A stretch of DNA of 64,000 bases, from positions 469,443 to 533,442 of the forward strand of contig NZ_SWCI01000002.1 of assembly GCF_005116715.1 (NCBI RefSeq). The letters are read 5' to 3'. The position numbers and the translations under genes are program-made. Below are positions 45,407 through 54,360 of this stretch, piece after piece. The notes beneath the pieces are model-generated. The model was given only the letters and a program-made list of their open reading frames with translations, was not told the origin of the DNA and searched no databases. The stretch is from Ferrimonas sediminicola (lineage in GTDB: Bacteria > Pseudomonadota > Gammaproteobacteria > Enterobacterales > Shewanellaceae). Numbering within the stretch: the stretch's first letter is position 1; each line of letters opens with the position of its first letter.

Positions 45407-46273
45407 CTATACCGCCCTGCCGCCCTGGCGTCGCCAACGGCGGCCGTCTATGGAGATCAGCCCGATGGGCAGCACGATCAGGGCAATCCCCAGCAGGGAC
45501 AGGCTGTCCGGCACTTCGGCAAACCACATTACCCCGAACAGGGCCACAAACAGCAGCCCGGAGTACTCCGCCAGGGCGATCGCCGACGCCTGGGCCAGGC
45601 GATAGGCCACCACCGCCAGCGCGTTGTAGGTCAGCATGCCCAGGGCACTGGCCACAATCCACTGCAGCTGCACCGCGTCCAGCGCCACCCAGTTGACCGC
45701 GGCCAGCAGCGCCGCCACCGGCAGGCACAGCAGGTTGGTCCAGAACACCGTTGCCAGCGGCGACTGTCCCGGTGGCAGTCGCCTGACCAGCAGGTTGAAC
45801 AGCGCCAGGGTCAGGGCGGTGCCCAGAGCAAACAGCGCCGCCCAATGGAACTGGGAGGGCCTGAGCACCAGCATCACCCCGGCAAATCCCGCCAGGGTGG
45901 CCAGCACCCTGGCGCGACCGGGCCGCTCACCCAGCAACCACACCGACAGCGGCAGCATCAACAACGGGGCGGCGTAGAACACGGCGTTGGCGGTCGCCAG
46001 GGGCAGATGGGAGAGGGCCACCACCATGCCGGCCGCCCCCACCAGGATCAGGTGGGCCCGCACCAGCGCCAGCCTGATCGGGCCGGGAGACCGCTTCACC
46101 GCCGGCAGTGTCAGCCACAGTGGCAGCACCAGCAGGGTGGCCACCAGTTGGCGAATAAACAGGTACTGAAACGGCGGCACGCCGCCATCCAGGCACTTGA
46201 CCGCCACGTCGGAGAGGGCGGCGGCCAGGTTACCGACCACCAGCAGCAGCAGGGCCCGGCTGTCGGCGTTCAC
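45407..46273 (-). CDS. EamA-family (DMT) transporter
   Basis: A 288-residue protein with ten membrane segments in two EamA repeats (LLLVVGNLAAALSDVAVKCL; later LARYRLAQASAIALAEYSGL region), predicted to export a small metabolite. It has a basic C-terminal tail. Its ATG overlaps the stop of the ElaA-like GNAT gene by four bases, so the two are coupled. A second EamA gene is at 7223, but the sequences are not close. Confidence 0.87.
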   Translation of the reverse strand: MNADSRALLLLVVGNLAAALSDVAVKCLDGGVPPFQYLFIRQLVATLLVLPLWLTLPAVKRSPGPIRLALVRAHLILVGAAGMVVALSHLPLATANAVFYAAPLLMLPLSVWLLGERPGRARVLATLAGFAGVMLVLRPSQFHWAALFALGTALTLALFNLLVRRLPPGQSPLATVFWTNLLCLPVAALLAAVNWVALDAVQLQWIVASALGMLTYNALAVVAYRLAQASAIALAEYSGLLFVALFGVMWFAEVPDSLSLLGIALIVLPIGLISIDGRRWRRQGGRAV

Positions 46274-46725
46274 CCGGGCACCCGGCGCATATCCACGTGG
46301 GGGATGCCGTCCTCCAGATAGCTGTCTGAGACAGCCTGGAAGCCATGGCGACGATAGAAGCCCTGAAGGTGCTCCTGGGCACCGATCTCGATCACCTGCC
46401 CGGGCCAGAGCAATTCGCAGGCAGACAGCGCCTGCTCCATCAGCTGGTGGCCCCGCTGCCCTCCCCGCCAGCCGGCGTCGATGGCCACCCGGCCGATGCT
46501 GACGCCCTCGAAACTGACCCCGGGGGGCAGCAGCCGGGCGCAGGCGACCAGGGTGTCGCCGTTGTAGCCCAGCAGGTGGTGTGCGCCGGGCGCCCGGTCC
46601 TTGTCGTCCAGCTCCGGGTAGGGACAGGTCTGCTCCACGACGAAGATCTCTATCCTGAGTTTGATCAGGTCATAGAGGGTGTGGGTGGTAAGTTGATCAA
46701 AAGTCAGTAGCTGCCAGGTGAGCAT
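46270..46725 (-). CDS. ElaA-like GNAT acetyltransferase
   Basis: A 151-residue GNAT protein of the ElaA type: FDQLTTHTLYDLIKLRIEIF at the start, VVEQTCPYPELDDKDR, the acetyl-CoA loop WRGGQRGHQLMEQAL and the end block FYRRHGFQAVSDSYLEDGIPH. ElaA proteins have no firmly known substrate. Coupled by a four-base overlap to the downstream EamA exporter, which hints that the acetylated product, or its precursor, is exported; this is only inference. Confidence 0.9.
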   Translation of the reverse strand: MLTWQLLTFDQLTTHTLYDLIKLRIEIFVVEQTCPYPELDDKDRAPGAHHLLGYNGDTLVACARLLPPGVSFEGVSIGRVAIDAGWRGGQRGHQLMEQALSACELLWPGQVIEIGAQEHLQGFYRRHGFQAVSDSYLEDGIPHVDMRRVPG

Positions 46726-46794
46726 GGTAAGCCTCGGTCAATCATGGTTGGCACCCAGCTTACCCTGCCCGGCGCCCCGGATAATTATCCTTTG

Positions 46795-47376
46795 TTAATC
46801 GGCATGGCGCAGCCGCGCCTTGATGCGGCTGAGGCTGATTGGGGTGATCCCCAGGTAGGCGGCGATCTGATAGTCGGCCAGGCGCGCCAGCAGCTCCGGG
46901 TAGTGGTCACAGAAGTGACGGTAGCGCTGCTCCGGCGTGCTGAGCAGCAACAGCCGCTCCTTGCGCTCCTTAAACAGCAGCTGGGTCTCCAGCAGCGCCA
47001 GGTAGGCCGGGTGGCGGCCGGTTCGCCAGGCTTGCAGTATCGCCATGGGCAGGGCGAACGCCCTTGCGGGCGTCAACGCCTGCAGCTCGAAGGCCAGAGA
47101 GTCGCTCTCCAGCAGGCTCTCAAAGCCGATCACCCAGTCGCCCTCCCAGTAAAACTCCTTGCTGTAGTGGCGCCCGGCCTCGGTGTGGTACACCCCGTGA
47201 CACACCCCCTCCTCCAGCAGGTGGAAGTGGGTCGGGGCCCGCCCCTGGGCACAGAGGGTCTCTCCGGGCACCAGGGTCCGCTGGCGCGCCTGCACCAACA
47301 GGGAACGGCTCTCCGACTCGGTCAGCCCGAGGATGGTCAGCGCCCTGGCCAGCGGCGCCACGCCACAATCGCTCAC
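46795..47376 (-). CDS. Crp/Fnr-family transcriptional regulator (paralogue)
   Basis: A 193-residue regulator with a cNMP-binding-like roll (about 25-120) and a compact HTH (YQIAAYLGITPISLSRIKARL). GTG 47376 is chosen because GGGAGGAG lies seven bases upstream. The HTH core IxPISLSRI is shared with the regulator at 1651, and the two look like paralogues. It lies between the GNAT/EamA pair and the RDD gene on the same strand; the target is unknown. Confidence 0.82.
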   Translation of the reverse strand: MSDCGVAPLARALTILGLTESESRSLLVQARQRTLVPGETLCAQGRAPTHFHLLEEGVCHGVYHTEAGRHYSKEFYWEGDWVIGFESLLESDSLAFELQALTPARAFALPMAILQAWRTGRHPAYLALLETQLLFKERKERLLLLSTPEQRYRHFCDHYPELLARLADYQIAAYLGITPISLSRIKARLRHAD

Positions 47377-47437
47377 TGCCCCTCCTCCCTTAACGCCGAG
47401 GTGAAGGTGCGCCGCCACGCCGGCTTACCCCGGAGAC

Positions 47438-48523
47438 TCATGCGTCCGGTTCCCGCGGCGGTGTTGCCAGAATCTGCTTACTCGTCGCCCGTGCACGTCT
47501 CCTGGCCTTGGCACGCAGATCCACCACCACGGTGGAGGCGATCTTATCGTGGATCCCCTGGCGGTTGGGATCCCAGAAAATCTGCAGAAATCCGGTCAGC
47601 CCGGTGGCCACGCCGGCGCCATACCCACCGTAGCGCCCGAAGGCCGCCCACAGACTCAGTGGCGTATTGTCCAGCTGGATCACCCGAATCGCCAGCAGCT
47701 TCTTACCCAGGGTCTGGCCGTGGAACCAGGCGGTAAATACGGTGAAGTAGACCGACGCCCAACCCAGGCCCAGGCCCAGATCCTCGATGATCCCCCTGGC
47801 CACCTGGATCAGGCTGAATCGGCTCTCCTCCTCGGCCGTCTCGGCCTCCCGCTCGGCGCCCCTCTCCAAGGCACTGTCGAGAACATCGAGGACCTCTTCC
47901 GACGTCGGCGCCCGCCGCTCCGCAGGCGCGGCGGCGGGCTCGGGCGGCGGGCTTACGGTCTCCTCTGGGGCGGCGCCTGCGTTGGCCGTCGGGTCGGCCA
48001 TCACCTGCGCCGCCAGCCGGTCGGCCTGCTCCGGCATCAGGCCATAGCGCTGCACCAGGTAGGCGGACAACTGCGCCTCGGTCGCCAGCTCCTCACTCAC
48101 CACCTTGAGGGTGATGTCGGCGATCGCCCGCAGCTTGCACCCGCTATCCTCCGCATCACACACCCCGGACAGCGCCACGGTCTGCGCACTGCTGCCGGAG
48201 ATCGGCTCTGACGGCTGGCCGGGCCAGCCGTCGAGGGCGGCATGGACCATGGCAAACAGCAGCCACAGGCCAAAACCGATGAAGATGCCGGTCTGCATCT
48301 TGGCCTTGATGCGATAGCCCCTAACGCGGACCCAGGCCACCGCCAGCACCATGGCCAGCAGCATATCCCCGGGTAACTCCGCCAGGATCGCCACCATAAG
48401 CAGGTCAATGGTCATCGCCAGCGCCCGCCGCCAAGGTGATGCCAGGGGGCGATTCAGCAGCCTGGGGGCAATCTTGAACGCGTAGGGAGTGATGATGGTG
48501 CGGGGATCGGTGGTTGGGTTCAC
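47438..48523 (-). CDS. RDD-family membrane protein
   Basis: A 361-residue protein. The RDD signature is split: the first membrane pair starts with RRALAMTIDLLMVAIL (about 32-47), and the second half is near the end (TAWFHGQTLGKKLLAIRVIQL, then WDPNRQGIHDKIASTVVV). Between them is an insert of roughly 190 residues, mostly soluble and Glu/Ala-rich (LDSALERGAEREAETAEEES), much longer than in small RDD proteins. RDD proteins are thought to be transporters or membrane scaffolds. Confidence 0.75.
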   Translation of the reverse strand: MNPTTDPRTIITPYAFKIAPRLLNRPLASPWRRALAMTIDLLMVAILAELPGDMLLAMVLAVAWVRVRGYRIKAKMQTGIFIGFGLWLLFAMVHAALDGWPGQPSEPISGSSAQTVALSGVCDAEDSGCKLRAIADITLKVVSEELATEAQLSAYLVQRYGLMPEQADRLAAQVMADPTANAGAAPEETVSPPPEPAAAPAERRAPTSEEVLDVLDSALERGAEREAETAEEESRFSLIQVARGIIEDLGLGLGWASVYFTVFTAWFHGQTLGKKLLAIRVIQLDNTPLSLWAAFGRYGGYGAGVATGLTGFLQIFWDPNRQGIHDKIASTVVVDLRAKARRRARATSKQILATPPREPDA

Positions 48524-48619
48524 GACAGTCCTTATCGGCCAGATTCCAGTGGCGTGACGTTATCACAAATCTCTGGAATTCATCTATTTCCGACTTATAT
48601 ATGCAAAGTGCTAAACGGT

Positions 48620-48636
48620 TATTCCATTCAGGAATA
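48620..48636 (+). promoter_or_regulatory. TATTCC/GGAATA dyad upstream of cysK (possible CysB site)
   Basis: TATTCC-ATTCA-GGAATA, about 100 bp before the cysK start, within an AT-rich leader that also holds TATTAT near 48687. CysB controls cysK in relatives through AT-rich sites with TATTCC-like arms, so this is a reasonable CysB candidate, but the match is not decisive. Confidence 0.3.
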
Positions 48637-48738
48637 TAGGATAACGAAGCGTACCTTCCAGTCGCGCAAAACCACTATATGCTGGCTACTATTATTGCTA
48701 ACCCCGCGAAATCGCAGCAAGCATGGAGCATCAACAGG

Positions 48739-49713
48739 ATGGCTAAAATTTTTGACGACAACTCCCTTTCCATTGGTCACACCCCCCTGGTACGTCTGAA
48801 CCGGGTCACCGACGGCAGCAATGTTTTGGCCAAGATCGAGGCCCGCAACCCCAGTTTTAGCGTCAAGTGCCGCATCGGCGCCAGCATGATCTGGGACGCC
48901 GAAAAGCGCGGCGTGTTGACCAAGGAGAGCGAGATCATCGAACCGACTTCCGGTAATACCGGCATCGCCCTGGCTTTTGTCGCCGCCTCCCGCGGCTACA
49001 AGCTGACCCTGACCATGCCCGACACCATGAGCCTGGAGCGCCGCAAACTGCTCAAGGCATTGGGTGCCAACGTGGTGCTGACCGAGGGTGCCAAGGGGAT
49101 GAAAGGGGCCGTCGCCAAGGCGGAAGAGATCCGCGACAGCGATCCTGAGCGCTACGTGCTGCTACAGCAGTTTGACAACCCGGCCAACCCCGCCATCCAC
49201 GAGCAGACCACCGGACCGGAGATCTGGGAAGACACCGACGGTGAGGTGGATGTGTTTGTCGCCGGCGTCGGCACAGGCGGTACCATCACCGGCACCAGCC
49301 GCTACCTGAAACTGACCAAGGGCAAACAGGTTCTGTCTGTGGCCGTTGAGCCCGAGGACTCTCCGGTGATCAGCCAGGCCAAGGCTGGCGAAGAGATCAA
49401 GCCGGGCCCACACAAGATTCAAGGGATCGGCGCCGGATTCATTCCCGGCAACCTGGACCTGGAGATGGTGGACAAAGTGATCACCGTCTCCAACGACGAA
49501 GCGATGGTGATGGCCCGCCGCTTGATGGAGGAGGAGGGGATCCTCGCCGGGATCAGCTCCGGCGCCGCCGTTGTCGCCGTCAACAAACTGCTGGAGGAGC
49601 AGCCCGAGCTGAAGGAGAAGAACATCGTGGTGATCCTGCCCTCCTCCGCCGAGCGCTACCTTTCCTCGGCCCTGTTTGCCGGGTTCTTCACCGAGGCGGA
49701 AACTGAGCAATAG
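48739..49713 (+). CDS. cysK: Cysteine synthase A
   Basis: O-acetylserine (thiol)-lyase, making cysteine from O-acetylserine and sulfide with PLP. The 324-residue sequence has Lys43 (SFSVKCRIG) as the PLP lysine, the [10 protein letters not shown] substrate loop, the GTGGTITG phosphate loop and the [11 protein letters not shown] end, all as in CysK. ATG 48739 (MAKIFDD) fits the family N-terminus; GGAG lies 11 bases upstream. Followed by a strong terminator. Confidence 0.97.
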   Translation: MAKIFDDNSLSIGHTPLVRLNRVTDGSNVLAKIEARNPSFSVKCRIGASMIWDAEKRGVLTKESEIIEPTSGNTGIALAFVAASRGYKLTLTMPDTMSLERRKLLKALGANVVLTEGAKGMKGAVAKAEEIRDSDPERYVLLQQFDNPANPAIHEQTTGPEIWEDTDGEVDVFVAGVGTGGTITGTSRYLKLTKGKQVLSVAVEPEDSPVISQAKAGEEIKPGPHKIQGIGAGFIPGNLDLEMVDKVITVSNDEAMVMARRLMEEEGILAGISSGAAVVAVNKLLEEQPELKEKNIVVILPSSAERYLSSALFAGFFTEAETEQ

Positions 49714-49736
49714 CGTTCCTGTCTCGACTCAGACAA

Positions 49737-49763
49737 AAAGGCGACCCCTCGGTCGCCTTTTTT
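49737..49763 (+). terminator. Intrinsic terminator of cysK
   Basis: AAAGGCGACC-CCTC-GGTCGCCTTT with further T residues, 24 bp after the stop. Confidence 0.9.
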
Positions 49764-50036
49764 GATCTGCCCGCGCCACCGAATTAACGACCGATCGGCA
49801 GCGGCGGCAACAGCCTGTCCGAACATGTTGTCGAGTTGTTCGACACAGGTGCCACCATCAACCGCCATTCATCCACGACGAACATTCGAAATTTGTAATT
49901 TAGATTATTCTTATTTTTGTAGAATCAGCCACAAAGCAGAACATTCATCCCGGTGGTCGGAGGACAAAGGGGCGGTCAGTTAGGTATACCAACCGATAAA
50001 GGATTAAATAAATCAATAATAATCAGGAAGATATAC
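49764..50036 (+). promoter_or_regulatory. AT-rich leader of the chemoreceptor gene
   Basis: This 273-bp stretch becomes AT-rich after about 49880 and has no gene. TGTCGA-N5-TCGACA at 49829-49845 is a perfect dyad within a larger CCTGT/ACAGG pair. It probably carries the promoter of the chemoreceptor gene; no -35/-10 pair was clear enough to mark. Confidence 0.35.
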
Positions 50037-51575
50037 ATGCTTTCACTGCTGCGCCGCCTCACCGTCTCCCTGCGATTGCTGCTGCTCCTCTGCCTCACTG
50101 CCCTGGCCACCCTGCTCTTCACCTGGTTCAGCCTGAATCAGCAACACACCCAGTTGCTGCTCAACGCCGAGAACCATACCCGGCAGCTGGGCCAGGCGAT
50201 CGCCTCGGTGAAGGTGGAGAGCAGTCGGACTCTGACCGACGATCTGTGGCTGGGCGACAACCTCAACCTGATCAGCCTAAGCCCCGATGGCGACCTCCTC
50301 TATCAGCGTACCGTGGACGACGACCTGGCCCGCCTGGCCCACGCCCCGCAGGGAAGACAGGCCTTCAGGACCCTGGCCAGACAGCCCGGCAGCCTGACGG
50401 TCGAGGTGGATGGCATGCCGTTCTGGCTGTATGGCTTCAAGCAGGAAGAGACCACCTTCGTCCTGATCAGTGATGCCCACCAGATCAAGGGCCACATGAC
50501 CCAGGTGCTCTTCAGCTACGCCCTGTTTGTATCCCTGCTGGCCCTGCCGCTGCTGGCCATGTTCCTGCTGCTCAACCTCTCCATCACCCGCCCCCTGAAG
50601 CAGGCGACCACCACCATGGAGGAGATCGCCCGCGGAGACGGCGACCTGACCCACAGGCTGGACGACAGCGGTCAGGACGAGATCTCCCGCTTCTCCGCCG
50701 GGTTTAATGAGTTCACCGACAAGATCACCGCCCTCATCAGGCTGATCAGCCGGGACGCCGACGAGCTCGCCGCCAGTGCCGTCCAGTTGGACACCACGGT
50801 TACCCAGTCCAACCAGACCGTCGGCGCCATGAACCAGGAGGCCCACTCGGTGGCCTCCGCCGTGACCCAGGTGCTGGCGGCCACCGACGAGGTGGCCAGC
50901 AGCAGTGCCCATGCCTCCACCACGGTCAGCCACACCCAGCATCAGGTGGGGGCCTGCCGCGACGCCATGGAACACAACCGCATGCTGCTTGACGAAGTCG
51001 CCGAAGGGATAGGCCAGACCGGCACCACCGCCGACGCCCTGGCCCGGCACTCGGCCCAGATCGGCACCATCCTCGACACCATTCGCGGCATCGCCGAACA
51101 GACCAACCTTCTGGCGCTCAACGCCGCCATCGAAGCCGCCCGTGCCGGGGATCAAGGCCGGGGCTTCGCGGTGGTGGCCGATGAAGTCCGCGCCCTGGCC
51201 AGCCGCACCCAGAGTTCCACCGACGAGATCGGCGCCATCATTGACGGCATCGAGTCCGGCGTGGCCCAGGTCACCGATTCGGCCTGTGCGGCCCAGGCGC
51301 AGTTCCGCCAACTGAGTGACCAGTCCGGCGAGGCCCAGGCCACCCTTAACCAAGTACTGGACAGCATCGCCACCATTGGCGACATGAGCCTGCAGATCGC
51401 CGCCGCCACCCGTCAGCAGAGCCAGGCAACCGAGGAGATCAACGAGAACATCAGCAATATTGCCGAACTGTCGGAGGCCTCGGTGAAGGCCAATGAGAGC
51501 AATGCCACCGCCAGCCGATCGGTCCAGCGGGTTACCGATGAGTTGTCCGCGCAACTGGGCCAGTTCAAGGTGTAA
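50037..51575 (+). CDS. Methyl-accepting chemotaxis protein
   Basis: A 512-residue receptor. ATG 50037 has AGGAAG six bases upstream and starts a membrane helix (about 11-31). A short periplasmic sensor (about 32-160) follows, without a recognised ligand fold. The second helix is at about 160-185, then a HAMP domain ([21 protein letters not shown] region) and the long coiled-coil signalling domain with the hairpin tip [20 protein letters not shown]. No CheR-docking pentapeptide at the end (QLGQFKV). Signals to CheA/CheW, which are not in the window. Confidence 0.93.
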   Translation: MLSLLRRLTVSLRLLLLLCLTALATLLFTWFSLNQQHTQLLLNAENHTRQLGQAIASVKVESSRTLTDDLWLGDNLNLISLSPDGDLLYQRTVDDDLARLAHAPQGRQAFRTLARQPGSLTVEVDGMPFWLYGFKQEETTFVLISDAHQIKGHMTQVLFSYALFVSLLALPLLAMFLLLNLSITRPLKQATTTMEEIARGDGDLTHRLDDSGQDEISRFSAGFNEFTDKITALIRLISRDADELAASAVQLDTTVTQSNQTVGAMNQEAHSVASAVTQVLAATDEVASSSAHASTTVSHTQHQVGACRDAMEHNRMLLDEVAEGIGQTGTTADALARHSAQIGTILDTIRGIAEQTNLLALNAAIEAARAGDQGRGFAVVADEVRALASRTQSSTDEIGAIIDGIESGVAQVTDSACAAQAQFRQLSDQSGEAQATLNQVLDSIATIGDMSLQIAAATRQQSQATEEINENISNIAELSEASVKANESNATASRSVQRVTDELSAQLGQFKV

Positions 51576-51579
51576 CCCC

Positions 51580-51599
51580 GGGGCGCTCCTCTGCGCCCC
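51580..51599 (+). terminator. Possible terminator of the chemoreceptor gene
   Basis: GGGGCGC-TCCTCT-GCGCCCC directly after the stop codon. No T-run follows, so termination is uncertain. Confidence 0.4.
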
Positions 51600-51679
51600 A
51601 TCCCTCCACCAGTGCATTTGTTGATTCCTGGTGCCCAGGACAGTATGCTGTGGCCGTCTTACCAGCAACAAGGCAGATC

Positions 51680-51937
51680 ATGTACCGTCAGTCTGTAACC
51701 ATTGCCGCCAAGCAAGGCATCCACACCCGTCCGGCCGCCCTGCTGGTTCAGCAGGCAAAGCAGTTCCCCTGTGACATCATCGTCTATTGCAATGGAAAGC
51801 AGGCCAGCGCCAAGAGTCTCTACCGGTTGCAGACCCTGAGCCTGGCGCACGGCACCGAGATCGAAGTCAGTGCCACCGGCGACCAGGCAGAGCAGGCGGT
51901 CACCAGCCTATGCCGATTTATCGCCAACATGGATTAA
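51680..51937 (+). CDS. ptsH: Phosphocarrier protein HPr
   Basis: An 85-residue phosphocarrier that takes phosphate from Enzyme I at His15 (GIHTRPAA) and passes it to EIIA proteins. Ser46 (ASAKSLYRLQ) is also present, although HPr kinase is not expected in every lineage. ATG 51680 is chosen over an upstream in-frame start because it matches HPr length and numbering. First of three PTS genes; 20 bp to ptsI. Confidence 0.97.
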   Translation: MYRQSVTIAAKQGIHTRPAALLVQQAKQFPCDIIVYCNGKQASAKSLYRLQTLSLAHGTEIEVSATGDQAEQAVTSLCRFIANMD

Positions 51938-51957
51938 CCCCTCAGGGAGGACACGGA

Positions 51958-53649
51958 GTGTCACATACCTTTGTCGCCCAAGTCCTCTCCACCGGCCTGG
52001 TCCGGGGCACCCTCTACCGCTGCCACCGGCGCTTCAACCCGGTGGATCACTCCCGGATCGGCAAGCAGCAGATCCCCACCGAACTGAGTCACATCGACCA
52101 GGCCCTGGCCTCGGAGCTGGACGCCCTCGACGCCCTGCAGACCCAGGCCCTGTCCGAAACGGAAAGGGAATTGGTGGAAGCGGATCGGTTGATGCTCCAA
52201 GATGAGGAGCTCAAGCGGGATCTGCATCAGCACGTCACCCTGCACCACTGCAATGCCGCCAGTGCCTTCGAGCGGGTGCTCTCGCCGATGGTGGACGAGA
52301 TCTCCGGTATCGAGGAACCCAACCTGCAGAAGCGGGCATCGGAGCTGCAGCAGCTCAAGCAGAGATTGATTCAGCACGCCCTGGGCCATCGCTGTCCCCT
52401 GCCCAAGAGCCTGTCGCCCAAACAGATTCTGGTGGTGGACTACCTGTCCCCCGCCGAGTTCCTGCGCTACCCGGAGATCGGCGGCCTGGTGGTCAGCCAA
52501 GCCACCTACCAGGATCATCTCGCCATCCTGGCCAGGGGGATGCAGGTACCGCTGCTGGTGCTCTCTCCGGAGGAGCTGGCGCCGCTGCCCCATGGCGCCG
52601 ATGTGCTGCTGGACGGCGAGCAGGCCACCGTCACCGTCACCCCCTCCCGGGTGCAGTCGGAGGCGTTCGACGCCCGGCTGGCCAACTACCTGCAGCGACA
52701 GCAGCTGATTGAGGAGGATGCTCGCAGCCCGGCGCTGACCGCGGATGGCAAGGAGATCAGCATCGGCGCCAACGTCTCCACCCTGGCGGAACTGCCCCAG
52801 GTCGAGCGCTACGGTTGCCAGGAGATCGGGCTGCTGCGTACCGAACTGCTGTTCATGGACCGGCTGAGCATGCCCAACGCCCAGGAGCAGTATCTGGCCT
52901 ATCGCACCATTGCCGATGCCGTCTCCCCCCATCCGGTGACCATTCGCCTGTTCGATTTCGGCGCCGACAAGGTGATGGAGGAGGAGAATCTGGAGGAGGC
53001 CAACCCGGCCCTGGGCCACCGGGGGGTTCGCCTCGGCCTGGAGCGGCCCCATCTTCTGCTGCCCCAACTGCGGGCCATCGCCCGGCTGAGCCAGACCCAT
53101 CCGGTGCGGATGCTGGTCCCCATGGTCAACCAGGTGGAGGAGCTGGATATGCTAGCCGACCTCTACGACCAGGCGACTGCGGATCTGCCCATGGAGCAGA
53201 AACGAGTCAAACCTGAGCTGGGAGTGATGATCGAAACCCCGGCATCGGTGATGAACATCGATGCCCTGGCCGCCCGGTTGGACTTTATCTCCATCGGCAC
53301 CAACGACCTGACCCAGTACCTCTATGCCGCAGACCGGAACGACCCCACCCTGTCAAAGCTCTACACTCCGGTCTCGCCGGCCATGGTGCGGGCACTGGCC
53401 TGGGTCTGCAGCCGTGCCAAGGCCCGCGGCATGAGCATCACCCTGTGTGGCGAAATGGCGTCGGACATCAAGGCATTGCCGCTGCTGGTCGGTCTGGGCA
53501 TCGACGGCCTGTCGATGGTGCCGACCCAGCGTCCCGTCATCAAGGGGGCCCTGTCGGCACTCAGCGTCAGCCGCTGTCAGAAACTGCTGCAACGGGCGCT
53601 GCAGAGTCAAACCACCCGGGAATTAACATCTATACTTAACTCGCTGTGA
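51958..53649 (+). CDS. ptsI: PTS phosphoenolpyruvate-protein phosphotransferase (Enzyme I), divergent EIN motif
   Basis: A 563-residue Enzyme I starting at a GTG with GGGAGGA just upstream. The C-terminal PEP-binding domain is normal: LLRTELLFMDR, LGHRGVRLGLER, GVMIETPASV, SIGTNDLTQY and the Cys of LCGEMASD. In the N-terminal half the phosphorylated His is His187, but the motif around it reads ATYQDHLAILAR instead of the usual GGRTSHxxIxAR, so the two residues before the His are changed. Phosphorylates HPr; followed by crr. Confidence 0.93.
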   Translation: MSHTFVAQVLSTGLVRGTLYRCHRRFNPVDHSRIGKQQIPTELSHIDQALASELDALDALQTQALSETERELVEADRLMLQDEELKRDLHQHVTLHHCNAASAFERVLSPMVDEISGIEEPNLQKRASELQQLKQRLIQHALGHRCPLPKSLSPKQILVVDYLSPAEFLRYPEIGGLVVSQATYQDHLAILARGMQVPLLVLSPEELAPLPHGADVLLDGEQATVTVTPSRVQSEAFDARLANYLQRQQLIEEDARSPALTADGKEISIGANVSTLAELPQVERYGCQEIGLLRTELLFMDRLSMPNAQEQYLAYRTIADAVSPHPVTIRLFDFGADKVMEEENLEEANPALGHRGVRLGLERPHLLLPQLRAIARLSQTHPVRMLVPMVNQVEELDMLADLYDQATADLPMEQKRVKPELGVMIETPASVMNIDALAARLDFISIGTNDLTQYLYAADRNDPTLSKLYTPVSPAMVRALAWVCSRAKARGMSITLCGEMASDIKALPLLVGLGIDGLSMVPTQRPVIKGALSALSVSRCQKLLQRALQSQTTRELTSILNSL

Positions 53650-53707
53650 TTCAAAGTAAAAATTGGATAAGATCAGCAATAACAGGGATAAAGGAAAAGA
53701 GGTGCGC

Positions 53708-54214
53708 ATGGGATTTTTCAGCCGCATGCAACGTATGATGAAAAATTCACCCCCGACCGGTGGCATCACCGTGGTCGCACCGGTCTCCGGTGAGGTGGTG
53801 GACATTGAGAAGGTGCCCGATGTGGTGTTCTCCCGCAAGATCATCGGCGACGGCATCGCCATCGATCCCAGTGGCGACACCGTTTATGCCCCCATCGACG
53901 GCACCATTGGCAAGATCTTTGAGTCCAACCACGCCTTCAGCATCGAGTCCAACCTGGGGTTGGAGCTGTTCGTCCACTTCGGCATCGACACCGTCGAGCT
54001 CAGAGGCAACGGGTTTGAGCGCATCGCCCAGGAGGGGCAGAAGGTGAAGGCCGGCGATCCGGTGCTCAAGTTCGATCTGGACTACCTTAAGGAGCACGCC
54101 AAGAGTGTACTGACGCCACTGGTGATCGCCAACATGGAGGATGTCAAGGAGCTCACCAAGGCGCAGGGGGAGGCCATAGGCGGCCAGACTCCGGCCCTGC
54201 AGGTGTTCCTGTAA
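53708..54214 (+). CDS. crr: EIIA-Glc (Crr) PTS regulatory/phosphocarrier protein
   Basis: A 168-residue EIIA of the glucose type. The two active-site histidines fall at His75 (ESNHAFSIES) and His90 (ELFVHFGIDTVEL), the same numbering as E. coli. It receives phosphate from HPr, passes it to EIIB/EIIBC and regulates adenylate cyclase and non-PTS permeases. ATG 53708 follows AGAGG. No EIIBC gene lies nearby, so the cluster may be mainly regulatory or serve transporters elsewhere. Confidence 0.96.
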   Translation: MGFFSRMQRMMKNSPPTGGITVVAPVSGEVVDIEKVPDVVFSRKIIGDGIAIDPSGDTVYAPIDGTIGKIFESNHAFSIESNLGLELFVHFGIDTVELRGNGFERIAQEGQKVKAGDPVLKFDLDYLKEHAKSVLTPLVIANMEDVKELTKAQGEAIGGQTPALQVFL

Positions 54215-54237
54215 CCCGGGGACTCCGCTCAGACAAG

Positions 54238-54260
54238 AAGACCGCTCTGCGGTCTTTTTT
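54238..54260 (+). terminator. Intrinsic terminator of the PTS operon
   Basis: AAGACCGC-TCT-GCGGTCTT followed by further T residues, just after crr. Confidence 0.9.
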
Positions 54261-54360
54261 GATTCATATTAGTGACATCCACCTTTAACCTCTCCGACAC
54301 AATCCACCGATAACCTGCTTCCGCTTACGTATCCAAGCATCACAACTACAGGAAGCAGTT

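Noticed and set aside
54270..54360. Pho box before the alkaline phosphatase genes
   Set aside because: One ATGTCAC-like element is present on the minus strand but no second copy at the 11-bp spacing that PhoB needs.
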